From Microvirga sp. Mcv34 (GTDB lineage Bacteria > Pseudomonadota > Alphaproteobacteria > Rhizobiales > Beijerinckiaceae): a stretch of 64,000 nt of DNA. The DNA lies in NCBI RefSeq assembly GCF_024519725.1, contig NZ_JALJRK010000006.1, positions 1 through 64,000 on the forward strand, written 5' to 3'. The notes under the pieces are model-generated. The model did not search any database. It saw only the letters and a list, made by a program, of their open reading frames with translations, and was not told where the DNA came from. Of the stretch, positions 1 through 8,501 are shown in pieces; the stretch's first letter is position 1, and each line of letters begins with the position of its first letter. A program made the translations under genes and the position numbers.

Positions 1-1086
1 GCTGCGGCGGCGGAAGCGGCCGAACATCCGGTCGAGCATGGGACGGCGCTTGGTCTGGCGCGCTTCGAGCTCCGCGCAGACAATGGCCGTGAGGTCGCCC
101 ACGTCCTTGGCGATGAGGAAATAGGATTTCATGAAGCGCTCGACCGCCGACAGGCCGCCGCGCGGCGAAAAACCGATGCGCTCGGCGATCGTGCGCTGCA
201 GGTCGAAGGTCAGGCGCTCCTCGGCGCGGCCGGTGGCGAAATGCATGTGGCAGCGCACGCGCCACAGGAACTCCTCGCAGCGCGAGAACAGATTGAACTC
301 GGCTTGCGTGAAGAGCCCCGCCTTCACCAGCTCCTTGGGTTCCTTCACCCGGTAGACATATTTGGCGATCCAGAAGAGCGTGTTGAGGTCGCGCAGCCCC
401 CCCTTCCCGTCCTTCACGTTCGGCTCGACGAGGTAGCGGGACGCGCCCGCCTTGGCCACCCGGGCATCGCGCTCCTTCAGCTTGGCGTCCACGAATTCCG
501 CCGCCGAGGTCGCGACGACCTCCTGGTCGAAGCGCTTCTCCAGATTGTCGAAGAGCTCCCGATCGCCGAACAGAAAGCGGGCTTCGAGCAGGGAGGTGCG
601 GATCGTCATGTCCGCATGGGCCTCGCGCAGGCATTCCTCCACCGAACGCGTCGCATGCCCGACCTTCAGCTTCAGGTCCCAGAACACGTACAGCATCGCC
701 TCGACGACGCTTTCGCTCCAGGCGGTCTGCTTGTAGGGCAGCAGGAACAGGAGATCGACGTCGGAGCCCGGCGCCAGGGTTCCCCGCCCGTAGCCCCCAG
801 TCGCCACCACGGCGAGCCGCTCGCCCGCCGAAGGGTTGGCGGCCAGATAGAGATGCTGGACCACCGCGTCGTGGACGATGCGCACCAGCTCGTCCATGCG
901 CTCGCAGAGATAGCGGGCGCAGACGAACCCGTTCTGGCTCTCCTGGAGCTTCGCCTGAGCCTCCTCGTGGCCCTGCTCGAGCATCGCCTTCAATACGGGC
1001 ACCAGCCGGGCGCGCAGCTCCGCCGCATCGCGGATCGGCTCGCCGCCGAGGGTTTTCAGGACGCTCTTGGGGCTATGAAGGGTCAT
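1..1086 (-). CDS. glnD: Bifunctional uridylyltransferase/uridylyl-removing enzyme GlnD, N-terminal part
   Basis: Partial gene: 362 codons are present and it runs off the left edge. GlnD uridylylates PII proteins (GlnB/GlnK) when glutamine is low and removes UMP when it is high, acting as the cytosolic nitrogen sensor. The nucleotidyltransferase signature is clear: GGYGRG at residues 97-102 followed by GSDVD at 107-111, whose two aspartates bind metal. The GlnD-type helical region follows. The HD and ACT domains expected in a protein of about 930 residues would lie outside the window. The ATG ending at 1086 gives the expected N terminus. The gene is divergent from the importer operon that starts at 1334. 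Identity is very secure. Confidence 0.95.
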   Translation of the reverse strand, partial: MTLHSPKSVLKTLGGEPIRDAAELRARLVPVLKAMLEQGHEEAQAKLQESQNGFVCARYLCERMDELVRIVHDAVVQHLYLAANPSAGERLAVVATGGYGRGTLAPGSDVDLLFLLPYKQTAWSESVVEAMLYVFWDLKLKVGHATRSVEECLREAHADMTIRTSLLEARFLFGDRELFDNLEKRFDQEVVATSAAEFVDAKLKERDARVAKAGASRYLVEPNVKDGKGGLRDLNTLFWIAKYVYRVKEPKELVKAGLFTQAEFNLFSRCEEFLWRVRCHMHFATGRAEERLTFDLQRTIAERIGFSPRGGLSAVERFMKSYFLIAKDVGDLTAIVCAELEARQTKRRPMLDRMFGRFRRRS

Positions 1087-1199
1087 GGATGAACCGCATG
1101 CGAGGAATAGTCTGACTTACCACCTGAAACGTCTCCTCCCAAGGGAGGACTGGAACTATCCGTCGGAACGGGTAGTTTGTTCGTTATAAGAGATAGTGT

Positions 1200-1228
1200 T
1201 TGACATAAAAAACGACCAGTTCTATAAA
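1200..1228 (+). promoter_or_regulatory. Sigma-70-type promoter for the SsuABC-like operon
   Basis: A TTGACA box at 1200-1205 and a TATAAA box at 1223-1228 are separated by exactly 17 bases, which is a near-consensus housekeeping promoter. It lies about 105 bases before the first operon ATG, leaving a roughly 100-base leader. Promoter activity itself is inferred. Confidence 0.7.
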
Positions 1229-1333
1229 ACGGACACGCGCCGATTTGAGCATGCAGATTGCGGGCGCGAAACAAGTGCAGCTAAAGCGCCGGGCGCCACG
1301 AAGCTCCCATGCGCACAACATGGGAAGAACACG

Positions 1334-2302
1334 ATGAGCCTGACGCGCCGCCTCCTGATCGCCGCCTCCCTCGCCACGGGCCTCGCCTCCCTCACCACTG
1401 CGGCTTCCGCGCAGGTGAAGGAAATCCGCATCGATTACGCCACCTACAACCCGGTCAGCCTCGTCCTGAAGGACAAGGGCTTCCTCGAGAAGGAACTGGA
1501 GAAGGACGGCATCAGCGTGCGCTGGGTGCAGTCGCTCGGCTCCAACAAGGCCCTCGAATTCCTCAATGCCGGGTCGATCGATTTCGGTTCCACGGCCGGC
1601 GCCGCCGCCCTGATCGGCAAGATCAACGGCAACCCGATCAAGTCGATCTACGTCTATTCCCGCCCCGAATGGACCGCCCTCGTCACCCGCAAGGATACGG
1701 GCATCACCAAGGTCGAGGATCTGAAGGGCAAGCGCGTCGCCGTGACCCGCGGCACCGACCCGCACATCTTCCTGGTACGCGCCCTGCAGGACGCCAAGCT
1801 CACCGAGAAGGACGTGAAGCTCGTTCTGCTCCAGCATCCGGACGGCCGCACCGCCCTGGAGCGCGGCGACGTGGATGCCTGGGCCGGCCTCGACCCGCTG
1901 ATGGCGGCCGCCGAAGTGGAAAGCGGCGCCCAGCTCTTCTATCGCAACGCCGGTGCCAATACCTGGGGCGTGCTCAACGTCTCGGAAGCCTTCGCCAAGG
2001 ACAACCCGGCTCTCGTGCAGCGCGTTCTCAAGGCCTATGAGGAAGCCCGCCAATACGCGCTCGCCAATAAGGACGAGCTGAAGAAGACCCTCGTGACCTA
2101 TACCAAGCTGTCCAACGCGGTCATCGAGCGTCAGCTCGAGCGTACGGAGCTGACCCATTCCTCCATCGGTCAGCCCCAAGCCGACACGATCCTCGCCGCG
2201 GGCCTCGCCCTGCAGCAGGCCGGGGTGATCCCCGCCGACGCGAACGTGCAGGCCGCCGTCGATTCCCTCATCGATCGCCGCTTCGCCACCGCGTCGCGCT
2301 GA
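1334..2302 (+). CDS. Aliphatic sulfonate/nitrate-type ABC transporter periplasmic binding protein
   Basis: The predicted 322-residue protein starts with a Sec signal peptide (LTRRLLIAAS..., likely cut after ASA near residue 26). The rest is an SsuA/TauA/NrtA-like periplasmic binding protein: a TY(N)PVSLVLKDKGFLEKEL-type N terminus, LEFLNAGSIDFG near residue 75, and a DLKGKRVAVTRGT stretch. The ATG at 1334 is preferred because it opens the signal peptide; upstream in-frame codons would add a non-signal extension. Its stop overlaps the next ATG, so it leads an operon with permease, ATPase and an OsmC protein. No SsuD/SsuE monooxygenase is present, so the substrate (sulfonate, sulfate ester or another small anion) stays open. 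Confidence 0.85.
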   Translation: MSLTRRLLIAASLATGLASLTTAASAQVKEIRIDYATYNPVSLVLKDKGFLEKELEKDGISVRWVQSLGSNKALEFLNAGSIDFGSTAGAAALIGKINGNPIKSIYVYSRPEWTALVTRKDTGITKVEDLKGKRVAVTRGTDPHIFLVRALQDAKLTEKDVKLVLLQHPDGRTALERGDVDAWAGLDPLMAAAEVESGAQLFYRNAGANTWGVLNVSEAFAKDNPALVQRVLKAYEEARQYALANKDELKKTLVTYTKLSNAVIERQLERTELTHSSIGQPQADTILAAGLALQQAGVIPADANVQAAVDSLIDRRFATASR

Positions 2303-3180
2303 TGTCTTCATCGCGGGAGAGCGCCGTGACAGGCGAAATCGTAAATTCCGCCTGGTCCTCCCATGAGGGTGCCGCCGCTCTCGCGGCCCCTGCCTCAACC
2401 GAGAAGCGACGCGCCTTCGACTGGCGCATCCTTCTCGGCTTTTTATTGCCCATCGCCGTCGCGCTTCTCTGGGAGGCCGCCGTCCGCTTCGGTCTCGCGC
2501 AGGGACGCCTCGTGCCCCCGCCGAGCCGCATCCTCACGACCCTCTGGGGCCTGGCGAAGACCGGCGAATTATGGACCCACACCTGGATGACGCTCTGGCG
2601 CGTTCTCGTCGGCTTCGTGATCGGCGCCGTCGCGGGCATCGTGCTCGGCGCGCTGTCCGGCTCCAGCAAGACGACCCGCCAGATCCTCGACCCGACCCTG
2701 CAGGCCCTGCGCGCGATTCCCTCCATCGCCTGGGTGCCGCTGTTCATTCTCTGGCTCGGCATCTTCGAGGCCTCGAAAGTGGCGCTGATTGCCGTTGGCG
2801 TGTTCTTCCCCGTCTATCTCGGCATCGCGGGCGCCATCCTGTCCGTTGACCGCAAGCTCGTGGAGGTCGGTCATGTGTTCCGTCTCTCGCGCGTGCAGCT
2901 CGCCCGCCGCATCCTGCTGCCGGCCGTTCTGCCGGAGGCCGTGATCGCGCTCCGCTCGGGTCTCGGCCTCGGCTTCATGTTCGTCGTCGCGGCGGAGTTC
3001 ATGGGCGCATCGGAAGGCCTCGGATACCTGCTCGTCGATGGCCAGCAGATGGGCAAGCCCGACCAGATCCTCGCCGCGATCATCGCCTTCGCGCTCCTCG
3101 GCAAGATCGCCGACAGCCTGCTCGTCGCCGCCACCAAGCCGCTCGTGCGCTGGCAGGACACCGTACGGGAGAGGCTGTGA
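2302..3180 (+). CDS. ABC transporter permease, SsuC/TauC family
   Basis: This 292-residue inner-membrane protein has about six hydrophobic segments after a polar N-terminal tail of roughly 40 residues. The MetI-like permease core carries the SsuC-type signature LGLGFMFVVAAEFMGASEGL near residues 220-240, and an EAA-like loop is formed around ILLPAVLPEA. It would form the homodimeric channel for the binding protein encoded just upstream. Its ATG overlaps the previous stop (TGATG) and its own stop overlaps the ATPase start, so translational coupling is likely. The polar N-terminal tail is somewhat longer than in Escherichia coli SsuC. Confidence 0.88.
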   Translation: MSSSRESAVTGEIVNSAWSSHEGAAALAAPASTEKRRAFDWRILLGFLLPIAVALLWEAAVRFGLAQGRLVPPPSRILTTLWGLAKTGELWTHTWMTLWRVLVGFVIGAVAGIVLGALSGSSKTTRQILDPTLQALRAIPSIAWVPLFILWLGIFEASKVALIAVGVFFPVYLGIAGAILSVDRKLVEVGHVFRLSRVQLARRILLPAVLPEAVIALRSGLGLGFMFVVAAEFMGASEGLGYLLVDGQQMGKPDQILAAIIAFALLGKIADSLLVAATKPLVRWQDTVRERL

Positions 3181-3968
3181 TGCTGAACCTCGAACACCTC
3201 TCCAAGACCTATGCCGACGGCACGCGGGCCCTGTCCGACATCAATCTCGTCGTGCAGGAAGGCGAGATCGTCTCGCTGATCGGCGGCTCGGGCTGCGGCA
3301 AGACCACGTTGCTGCGTCTCATCGCGGGCCTCGACCAGGCGAGCGCGGGCCGGATCAGCCTCGACGACGAAGTGCTCTCAGGCCCTCATCCCGCCGTCGG
3401 CATCGTGTTCCAGGAGCCGCGCCTTCTGCCCTGGCTGTCGGTGGCCGACAACATCGCCTTCGGGCTCGACGGCCTGCCCGCCGCCGAGAAGAAGGCGCGC
3501 GTCGCCCATGCCCTCGATAAGATCGGCCTGGTCGAACATGCGGATCGCTGGCCGCGCGATCTCTCGGGCGGCCAGCAGCAGCGCGTCTCCATCGCACGCG
3601 CCTTCGTGACGAACCCGAAGGTACTGCTCCTCGACGAACCCTTCTCGGCGCTCGATGCCTTCACCCGCGCGAGCCTGCACGAGCATCTGCTGGCCCTGTG
3701 GGAGGAAACGCGCCCGACCGTCGTGCTCGTGACGCACGATGTTCAGGAGGCGGTGACGCTCGCCGACCGGGCCATCGTGATGCAGCCGAAGCCCGGCCGG
3801 ATCTTCGATGAACTGCCGCTGACACTCTCGCGTCCGCGTGACAAGACGGGTCTTCCCTTCGAGACCTCCGTGCGCCGCATCTTGACGGCCCTGGACCATT
3901 CCCTCAAAGCACCTCAATTGCAGCCTCAGCGTGAACGCGACCGTCAGGCCGCTGCGTTGTGGTGGTAG
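3180..3968 (+). CDS. ABC transporter ATP-binding protein, SsuB/TauB family
   Basis: This 262-residue cytosolic ATPase powers the importer of this operon. Visible motifs are Walker A GGSGCGKTT near residue 36, the Q-loop in VFQEPRLLPWL (typical of the SsuB/TauB/NrtD group), signature LSGGQQQRVSIARAF and Walker B VLLLDEPFSALD, followed by the H-loop histidine in VLVTHD. The ATG at 3180 overlaps the permease stop. A GTG three bases earlier (3177) is an equally possible start. The C terminus extends about 40 residues past the last conserved strand, a normal length for the family. Confidence 0.88.
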   Translation: MLNLEHLSKTYADGTRALSDINLVVQEGEIVSLIGGSGCGKTTLLRLIAGLDQASAGRISLDDEVLSGPHPAVGIVFQEPRLLPWLSVADNIAFGLDGLPAAEKKARVAHALDKIGLVEHADRWPRDLSGGQQQRVSIARAFVTNPKVLLLDEPFSALDAFTRASLHEHLLALWEETRPTVVLVTHDVQEAVTLADRAIVMQPKPGRIFDELPLTLSRPRDKTGLPFETSVRRILTALDHSLKAPQLQPQRERDRQAAALWW

Positions 3969-3988
3969 GAACCCCAAAGGACTTCATC

Positions 3989-4498
3989 ATGGATGCGACC
4001 GCTCTTCGCGCCCTTCAGGCGCCGCTGAAGGATCAATACCGCAACGATCCCGACAAGGCCGTGATCACCCTGAAGGCGCAGGGCACGCTCGACGACCAGC
4101 ATATCGCCTGCAAGGTCGAGACCGGCCGCGCGCTCGCCGTTGCGGGCCTTCACCCGGCCACCGGCGGCTCCGGCGCGGAACTGTGCTCGGGCGACATGCT
4201 CCTCGAAGCGCTCGTCGCCTGCGCGGGCGTGACGTTGAAAGCCGTCGCGACCGCCCTCGAGATCGATCTACGCCATGGCGCCGTGAAGGCCGAAGGCGAT
4301 CTCGATTTCCGCGGCACGCTCGGCGTCGACAAGACAGCGCCCGTCGGCTTCAGGAACATCCGCCTCTCCTTCGAGATCGACACGGATGCACCGCAGGAGA
4401 AGATCGACCAGCTGCTCAAGCTCACCGAGCGCTACTGCGTCGTCTTCCAGACCCTCAACAACAAGCCCGAGCTGAGCGCGACGCTGACGCGGACGTAA
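3989..4498 (+). CDS. OsmC family protein
   Basis: A 169-residue OsmC/Ohr-fold protein. It carries the two spaced cysteines expected for thiol-dependent peroxide reduction, in ELCSGDM and LVACAGVTLK. The family includes organic hydroperoxide reductases and less-defined OsmC-like proteins; the substrate cannot be told from sequence. The ATG at 3989 is chosen because an AAAGGA ribosome site (3976-3981) sits just upstream. An earlier in-frame ATG at 3959 would lie inside the upstream ATPase gene. It follows the ATPase stop by only 20 bases and is probably the last gene of the operon. OsmC-like genes are often found beside sulfur-compound importers, which suggests a link to reactive sulfur species or thiol stress (inference). 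Confidence 0.85.
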   Translation: MDATALRALQAPLKDQYRNDPDKAVITLKAQGTLDDQHIACKVETGRALAVAGLHPATGGSGAELCSGDMLLEALVACAGVTLKAVATALEIDLRHGAVKAEGDLDFRGTLGVDKTAPVGFRNIRLSFEIDTDAPQEKIDQLLKLTERYCVVFQTLNNKPELSATLTRT

Positions 4499-4550
4499 GG
4501 CTTGCAGTTCGGATTACGCTCCTCTTGAGCGGTTCTTCACAAAACCCTCA

Positions 4551-4648
4551 CCTCATCCTGAGGAGCAGCGAAGCTGCGTCTCGAAGGAGCTTCCAGAGAA
4601 TACAGGATCCTCCTTCGAGACGGGCCTACGACCCTCCTCAGGATGAGG
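4551..4648. repeat. Large imperfect intergenic palindrome (REP-like)
   Basis: Two nested inverted repeats face each other. The outer arms are CCTCATCCTGAGGAG (4551-4565) and its exact complement (4634-4648). The inner arms are CGTCTCGAAGGAG (4577-4589) and its exact complement (4610-4622). The sequence can form a long cruciform or RNA hairpin. Elements with this CCTCATCCTGAGGAG core are common intergenic repeats in Rhizobiales genomes (general knowledge). It lies between two convergent genes. Confidence 0.8.
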
Positions 4649-4704
4649 GTTGAGGAAGGATTTCCTCGCTTCGATGAGCCTATGGCATGGGAAGCAGAAT
4701 GCCC

Positions 4705-5979
4705 TCAATTCCCAGCCACCAGGGTTCGCGGCGCGCCGCTGATCGCGACGGCGCTGCCGCCGCGGATTTCCTGCACGGTCAGCCCGCGTTCGTTGGTTCC
4801 GTCGGGATTGAAGCGGAACACGCCGTCGGCGCCGGCGAAACCGGCCGGGCTCGTCAGCATGGCCTCGGTGAAGGCCTGCGGGCCCTGCATCCGGGCGAGC
4901 GCGGCGGCCAGCGTCACGGCATCGTAGGACAGGCTCGCCAGGCGAATCGGATCGACGTTGAAGCGCGCCCGGTAGCGCTCGGCGAAGGCCGTGAAGCCGC
5001 GTTTGTCGGGAGCCGCGAACCAGCCTCCCTGCAGGGCCGGGAGCGCCGTCACGCGCGGTTCGTCCCACAGGCCGGTGCCGAGCGGCTTGACCCGCAGCGG
5101 ATCGAAGCCCGCCATCTGCAGCGCCTGGGCGATGGCCGGCAGGCCGTCGCCGTTCTCCGGAATGAACAGGGCGTCGGCCTGCGGGGAAGGCCCGCCGATC
5201 ACGGGCGTCATGCGCTGCACGACGTCATGGGGCCGGCCCGGCGGATAATACTCGAGCGCGGCAATGCGGATGCCCTGCCGTGCTGTCGCCTGCTGCAGCC
5301 GCGTGGCGGCCACGCGGCCATATTGCGTGTCCGGAATCAGGGCCGCGATCGAGCGGCGTCCCTGGCTGGCGGCGAACGACACGATGCGGTCCACCTCCTC
5401 CTGCACCATGAAGCTGAGAAGATAGACGCCCTGGCTGGCGACGCTCGCATCCGTCGAGAAGCCGATGACGGTCTTGCCTCTCTGGCGGGCCACCTGCCCG
5501 GCGGCCTGCACGGAGCCCGCGTAGAGCGGCCCGATGATGAGCTCGGCGCCTTCGGCCAAGGCCTGCTGCGCCGCCGCCTGCGCGCCTTCCGGCGTACCGG
5601 CATCGTCCTTGACCAGAATGGTGAGGTCGGAGCCCTGGAATTCGTCGAGGGCCAGTTCCGCCGCGTTGCGCATGCTCTGCGCCACCATGGCCCCCTGGCC
5701 CGCTCCCGACAGAGGCAGGATCAGCGCGACCCTGACGGCACCATGGCCGACGGTCGTGCCTTCCCGCCGGGGAGCACTCGGCATGGGAGCGGCGGTCGAT
5801 GGAACATCGGCCGCGTACAGGGGCTCGGACGGCGCCGTGGCGGCAGGACGGGCCGGCTTTCGGGCCGAGCTCCGGCTGCCGGAGCCGACGCATCCGGACA
5901 GCACCAGCGATGCGGAGAGAACGAAAGCCCAGGCGGCATGACCGGAAAAACCGGCTGCTCGTTTCATGAAGCGCGCCAT
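4705..5979 (-). CDS. LpoA-type penicillin-binding protein activator lipoprotein
   Basis: A 424-residue lipoprotein. The N terminus has a signal peptide ending in the lipobox LVLSGC, followed by a proline/alanine-rich linker of about 50 residues. The body is a type I periplasmic-binding fold like the Leu/Ile/Val binding proteins (VALILPLSGAGQ, then GAELIIGPLYAGSV, and IAALIPDTQYGR). In alphaproteobacteria this family is annotated as penicillin-binding protein activator, by analogy with LpoA/YraM, which stimulates PBP1A from the outer membrane. The start at 5979 is set by a strong AAAGGGGGTGGAG ribosome site; a longer frame begins at 6048. It is divergent from rsmI-yraN, the same neighbourhood as yraM-yraL-yraN in Escherichia coli, which supports the call. 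Confidence 0.85.
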   Translation of the reverse strand: MARFMKRAAGFSGHAAWAFVLSASLVLSGCVGSGSRSSARKPARPAATAPSEPLYAADVPSTAAPMPSAPRREGTTVGHGAVRVALILPLSGAGQGAMVAQSMRNAAELALDEFQGSDLTILVKDDAGTPEGAQAAAQQALAEGAELIIGPLYAGSVQAAGQVARQRGKTVIGFSTDASVASQGVYLLSFMVQEEVDRIVSFAASQGRRSIAALIPDTQYGRVAATRLQQATARQGIRIAALEYYPPGRPHDVVQRMTPVIGGPSPQADALFIPENGDGLPAIAQALQMAGFDPLRVKPLGTGLWDEPRVTALPALQGGWFAAPDKRGFTAFAERYRARFNVDPIRLASLSYDAVTLAAALARMQGPQAFTEAMLTSPAGFAGADGVFRFNPDGTNERGLTVQEIRGGSAVAISGAPRTLVAGN

Positions 5980-6112
5980 CTCCACCCCCTTTGGAAACAG
6001 CCAAGCGATGGTCAAAGCATGGCGGCAAAAGGTAAACATTGTTTCCAATGACGGTTGACGGTTGGACGACCCCGCTTTCGCGACGACACCCCTTCATGCG
6101 ACAGTGACGACG

Positions 6113-7051
6113 ATGAGCCAGAGAATCGATAATCGAACCAAGCGGCGCGAGCCGAACGAACGGGTCGCCACCTTCACGGCCTTCGGCCTCGCCGCCGAGG
6201 CCAAGCCCCTGTCGCCGGGACTCTACGTGGTCGCGACGCCCATCGGCAATTTGCAGGACGTGTCCTTCCGCGCGTTGAACGTGCTCGCCGCCGCGGATGC
6301 GATCCTCGCCGAGGATACGCGGGTGACGAAGACCCTGCTCGCCCATTACGGCATCACCACGCCGCTGGTGGCCTATCACGAGCATTCCAACGACGCGGTG
6401 CGCGAGCGCATGGTTCACCGGATCCGTGAGGGCCAGGCCCTGGCGCTGGTGTCGGATGCGGGCACGCCCCTGGTGTCGGACCCGGGCTACAAGCTCGTGC
6501 AGGCCGCCATCGAGGAAGGGCTGCCCGTCACCCCGATCCCAGGCCCCTCCGCCGTGCTCACCGCCCTCGTGGCCTCGGGCCTGCCGACCGACCGCTTCTT
6601 CTTCGAAGGTTTCCTGCCGCCGAAGAGCGCCGCACGCCGCGCGCGTCTTACCGAGATCGGCACGATCCCCGGCACGCTCATGCTGTTCGAGGGACCTCAC
6701 CGCCTGCCCGACATGCTCGCCGATGCGGCCGATGTGCTCGGCGAGCGGCAGGCCGTGGTGGCGCGCGAACTGACCAAGATGTTCGAGACAATCCGGCGTG
6801 GCACCCTGCCGGAACTCGCCCGGCAATTCGCCGAGGAAGGCCCGCCCAGGGGTGAGATCGTGGTGCTGATCGGCGAAGCGACGAAAGCGATGCATGCGGC
6901 CGAGGCCGATGCGGCGCTCGACGGCAGGCTCGAAGCGGCGCTGAAGAACCACTCGATCAAGGACGCGGCGGCGCTCGTCGCGGCGGAGCTCGATCTGCCC
7001 AAGCGCGAGGTCTATGCCCGCGCCCTGACGCTCGCCAAGAAGGACGCATGA
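6113..7051 (+). CDS. rsmI: 16S rRNA (cytidine-1402-2'-O)-methyltransferase RsmI
   Basis: This enzyme 2'-O-methylates C1402 in the decoding centre of 16S rRNA using S-adenosylmethionine. The tetrapyrrole-methylase fold is recognised by [20 protein letters not shown] near the N terminus, [23 protein letters not shown] and [11 protein letters not shown]; the C terminus carries the RsmI-type helical tail. The start is placed at the ATG at 6113 (MSQRIDNR), giving 312 residues; an in-frame ATG at 6062 would add 17 residues. Its stop overlaps the start of yraN (ATGA), so the two are co-translated. Confidence 0.93.
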   Translation: MSQRIDNRTKRREPNERVATFTAFGLAAEAKPLSPGLYVVATPIGNLQDVSFRALNVLAAADAILAEDTRVTKTLLAHYGITTPLVAYHEHSNDAVRERMVHRIREGQALALVSDAGTPLVSDPGYKLVQAAIEEGLPVTPIPGPSAVLTALVASGLPTDRFFFEGFLPPKSAARRARLTEIGTIPGTLMLFEGPHRLPDMLADAADVLGERQAVVARELTKMFETIRRGTLPELARQFAEEGPPRGEIVVLIGEATKAMHAAEADAALDGRLEAALKNHSIKDAAALVAAELDLPKREVYARALTLAKKDA

Positions 7052-7425
7052 CGAGCGCTCTCGAACGGCGCCGCGCCACTTTCCTGCGCGGCCACCGCGC
7101 CGAGTGGATCGCGCTGTTGTTTCTGCTGATGAAAGGCTACCGCCCCCTCGCACGCCGTTATGCGGCCTCGGGCGGCGAGATCGACCTGATCGTGATGCGC
7201 GGCGACACCATCGCGTTCGTCGAGGTGAAGGCGCGCGGCCTGATGGATGACGCGTTGTCCGCCATCACGGCCCGCAAGCGACAGCGCTTCTCCCGCGCGG
7301 TCCGCGCATGGCTCTCGCGCAACGCTTGGGCGCAGGGCAAGACGTGGCGCGCCGATGCGGTGTTCATCGCGCCCAAGAGCTGGCCGCGGCACATCGTGTC
7401 GGCGTTCGAGCTGGAGATGCGCTAA
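7048..7425 (+). CDS. YraN family protein (UPF0102), endonuclease-like fold
   Basis: A 125-residue UPF0102 protein. The core reads [22 protein letters not shown], which matches the E...D...E-x-K pattern of restriction-endonuclease-like nucleases (as in Holliday junction resolvases). The biochemical role of YraN is not settled. It is translationally coupled to rsmI through a four-base ATGA overlap, the same pairing as in many proteobacteria. A strong hairpin begins at its stop codon. Confidence 0.9.
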   Translation: MTSALERRRATFLRGHRAEWIALLFLLMKGYRPLARRYAASGGEIDLIVMRGDTIAFVEVKARGLMDDALSAITARKRQRFSRAVRAWLSRNAWAQGKTWRADAVFIAPKSWPRHIVSAFELEMR

Positions 7426-7463
7426 AGCATCGGACGTGAATTCGAACTCACGCCCGATGCTTT
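7424..7463 (+). terminator. Hairpin at the end of rsmI-yraN
   Basis: AAAGCATCGG-AC-GTGA (7424-7439) pairs with TCAC-GC-CCGATGCTTT (7448-7463) around an 8-base loop, beginning inside the yraN stop codon. It is a plausible transcription end for the operon. It is also the left half of a recurring intergenic element (7424-7528). Confidence 0.6.
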
Positions 7464-7528
7464 ATCTGTTTGGTTTGACGCATCTTTTCACGCAAAACCG
7501 GTGCCCACTTTTGCGTTCGATGCTCTAA
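7464..7528. repeat. Recurring 'AAACCGGT...CACTTTT...GATGCT' intergenic element
   Basis: The stretch TTTTCACGCAAAACCGGT followed by CCCACTTTTGCGTTCGATGCT has recognisable relatives near 9719-9757, 29250-29353 and 45320-45367. It is a dispersed non-coding repeat sitting between convergent genes. Related sequences are common in Rhizobiales (general knowledge). Confidence 0.6.
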
Positions 7529-8397
7529 GCCGCCATCCGGTGCCGGTCCGCCACCGCCTCGCGGATGTGCCGCGCCAGTTCCTGCACCACATGACTGCCG
7601 CCATCACGCGGCAGGTAGAGATTGACCATGAACGGCGGCAGCGCCGGCAGGCCCGATTCAGGTCCCAGCACGTCGAAGCCGATTGGCACGGTCGAAGCCA
7701 TCCAGGCCATCACGGCGATATCGGCCGCCACCGTCGCCACCTGGGCCGAGGTGTTCGTCACCTCGGACACCGAACGCCATTCGATGCCGGCCTGCTGCAG
7801 CGCCTCGCGGATCGGCGCGCGGAAGGCGCAATCGGAACAGCCGATGGAAACGGGCAGCGGACGCTGCCGCGCCGCATCGCCGCCGCGCGCGCCGACCCAC
7901 ACGAGACGGTCCATCACGAGATTCCGGCCATCGGGATCGCAGGCCATTTCGGTGGCGAGCACCACATCGACCTGGCCGGCATAGAGCTTCGAGCGGAGGG
8001 AGACGCTGGAGCCGCTGTTGAGCGAGATCTGCACGCGCGGATAGCGGCGCGCGAAATCCTTCAGGAAGGTCGGCAGATAGGTGGTGATGATGTCGCTCGG
8101 AATGCCGAGCCGCACCTCGCCCTCGAATTCCGGCGTCGTCATCTCGGTCCAGATTTCATCGTTGAGGGCCAGCATCCGCTTCGCGCGTCCGAACAGGCGC
8201 TCGCCGGCGGTCGTGAGCTTCATGCCGCGCCGGTCCCGGGTGATGAGCTCCTCGCCCAGGGTCTCCTCCAGGCGCTTGATCTGCTGGCTCACCGCCGCCT
8301 GGGTCAGGTTGAGGACCCCGGTGGCGGCGGTCATCCCACCGGCATCCACTACCGCAACGAAGGCCCTGAGCAGGCTCACATCCAGGTTCCGGGCCAC
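7525..8397 (-). CDS. LysR family transcriptional regulator
   Basis: A 290-residue LysR-type regulator. The N-terminal winged helix is intact (LRAFVAVVDAGGMTAATGVL, then LTQAAVSQQIKRLEETLG), and the C-terminal effector-binding domain begins near residue 90 with GEVRLGIPSDIITTYLP. A cysteine pair in IGCSDCAFR (middle of the effector domain) is notable and could be redox-sensitive (inference). The gene is divergent from a DUF1127 gene 104 bases away, an arrangement seen repeatedly in alphaproteobacteria, so that gene is its likely target together with its own promoter. Confidence 0.9.
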   Translation of the reverse strand: MARNLDVSLLRAFVAVVDAGGMTAATGVLNLTQAAVSQQIKRLEETLGEELITRDRRGMKLTTAGERLFGRAKRMLALNDEIWTEMTTPEFEGEVRLGIPSDIITTYLPTFLKDFARRYPRVQISLNSGSSVSLRSKLYAGQVDVVLATEMACDPDGRNLVMDRLVWVGARGGDAARQRPLPVSIGCSDCAFRAPIREALQQAGIEWRSVSEVTNTSAQVATVAADIAVMAWMASTVPIGFDVLGPESGLPALPPFMVNLYLPRDGGSHVVQELARHIREAVADRHRMAA

Positions 8398-8501
8398 GGC
8401 TCACCTCAATAAAGATTGGTTATTTTCAACATAATGAACATTCGTTTCCTTTATGCAAGCGGGAGGCGCATCCTCTTCTCATCGAACCTGAGGAGACAGC
8501 C

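Noticed and set aside
241-1092. Long plus-strand reading frame over the left edge
   Set aside because: It is the antisense of glnD, whose minus-strand translation gives a complete nucleotidyltransferase signature.
1184-2398. 404-codon minus-strand frame opposite the binding-protein gene
   Set aside because: Antisense of a clear SsuA-like protein with signal peptide; high-GC codon bias keeps the opposite strand open.
4687-6051. 454-codon plus-strand frame
   Set aside because: Mirror of the LpoA-type lipoprotein; composition is histidine/arginine-rich with no domain.
5225-7153. 642-codon minus-strand frame
   Set aside because: Runs through two genes (LpoA-type and rsmI) on opposite strands; no family resemblance.
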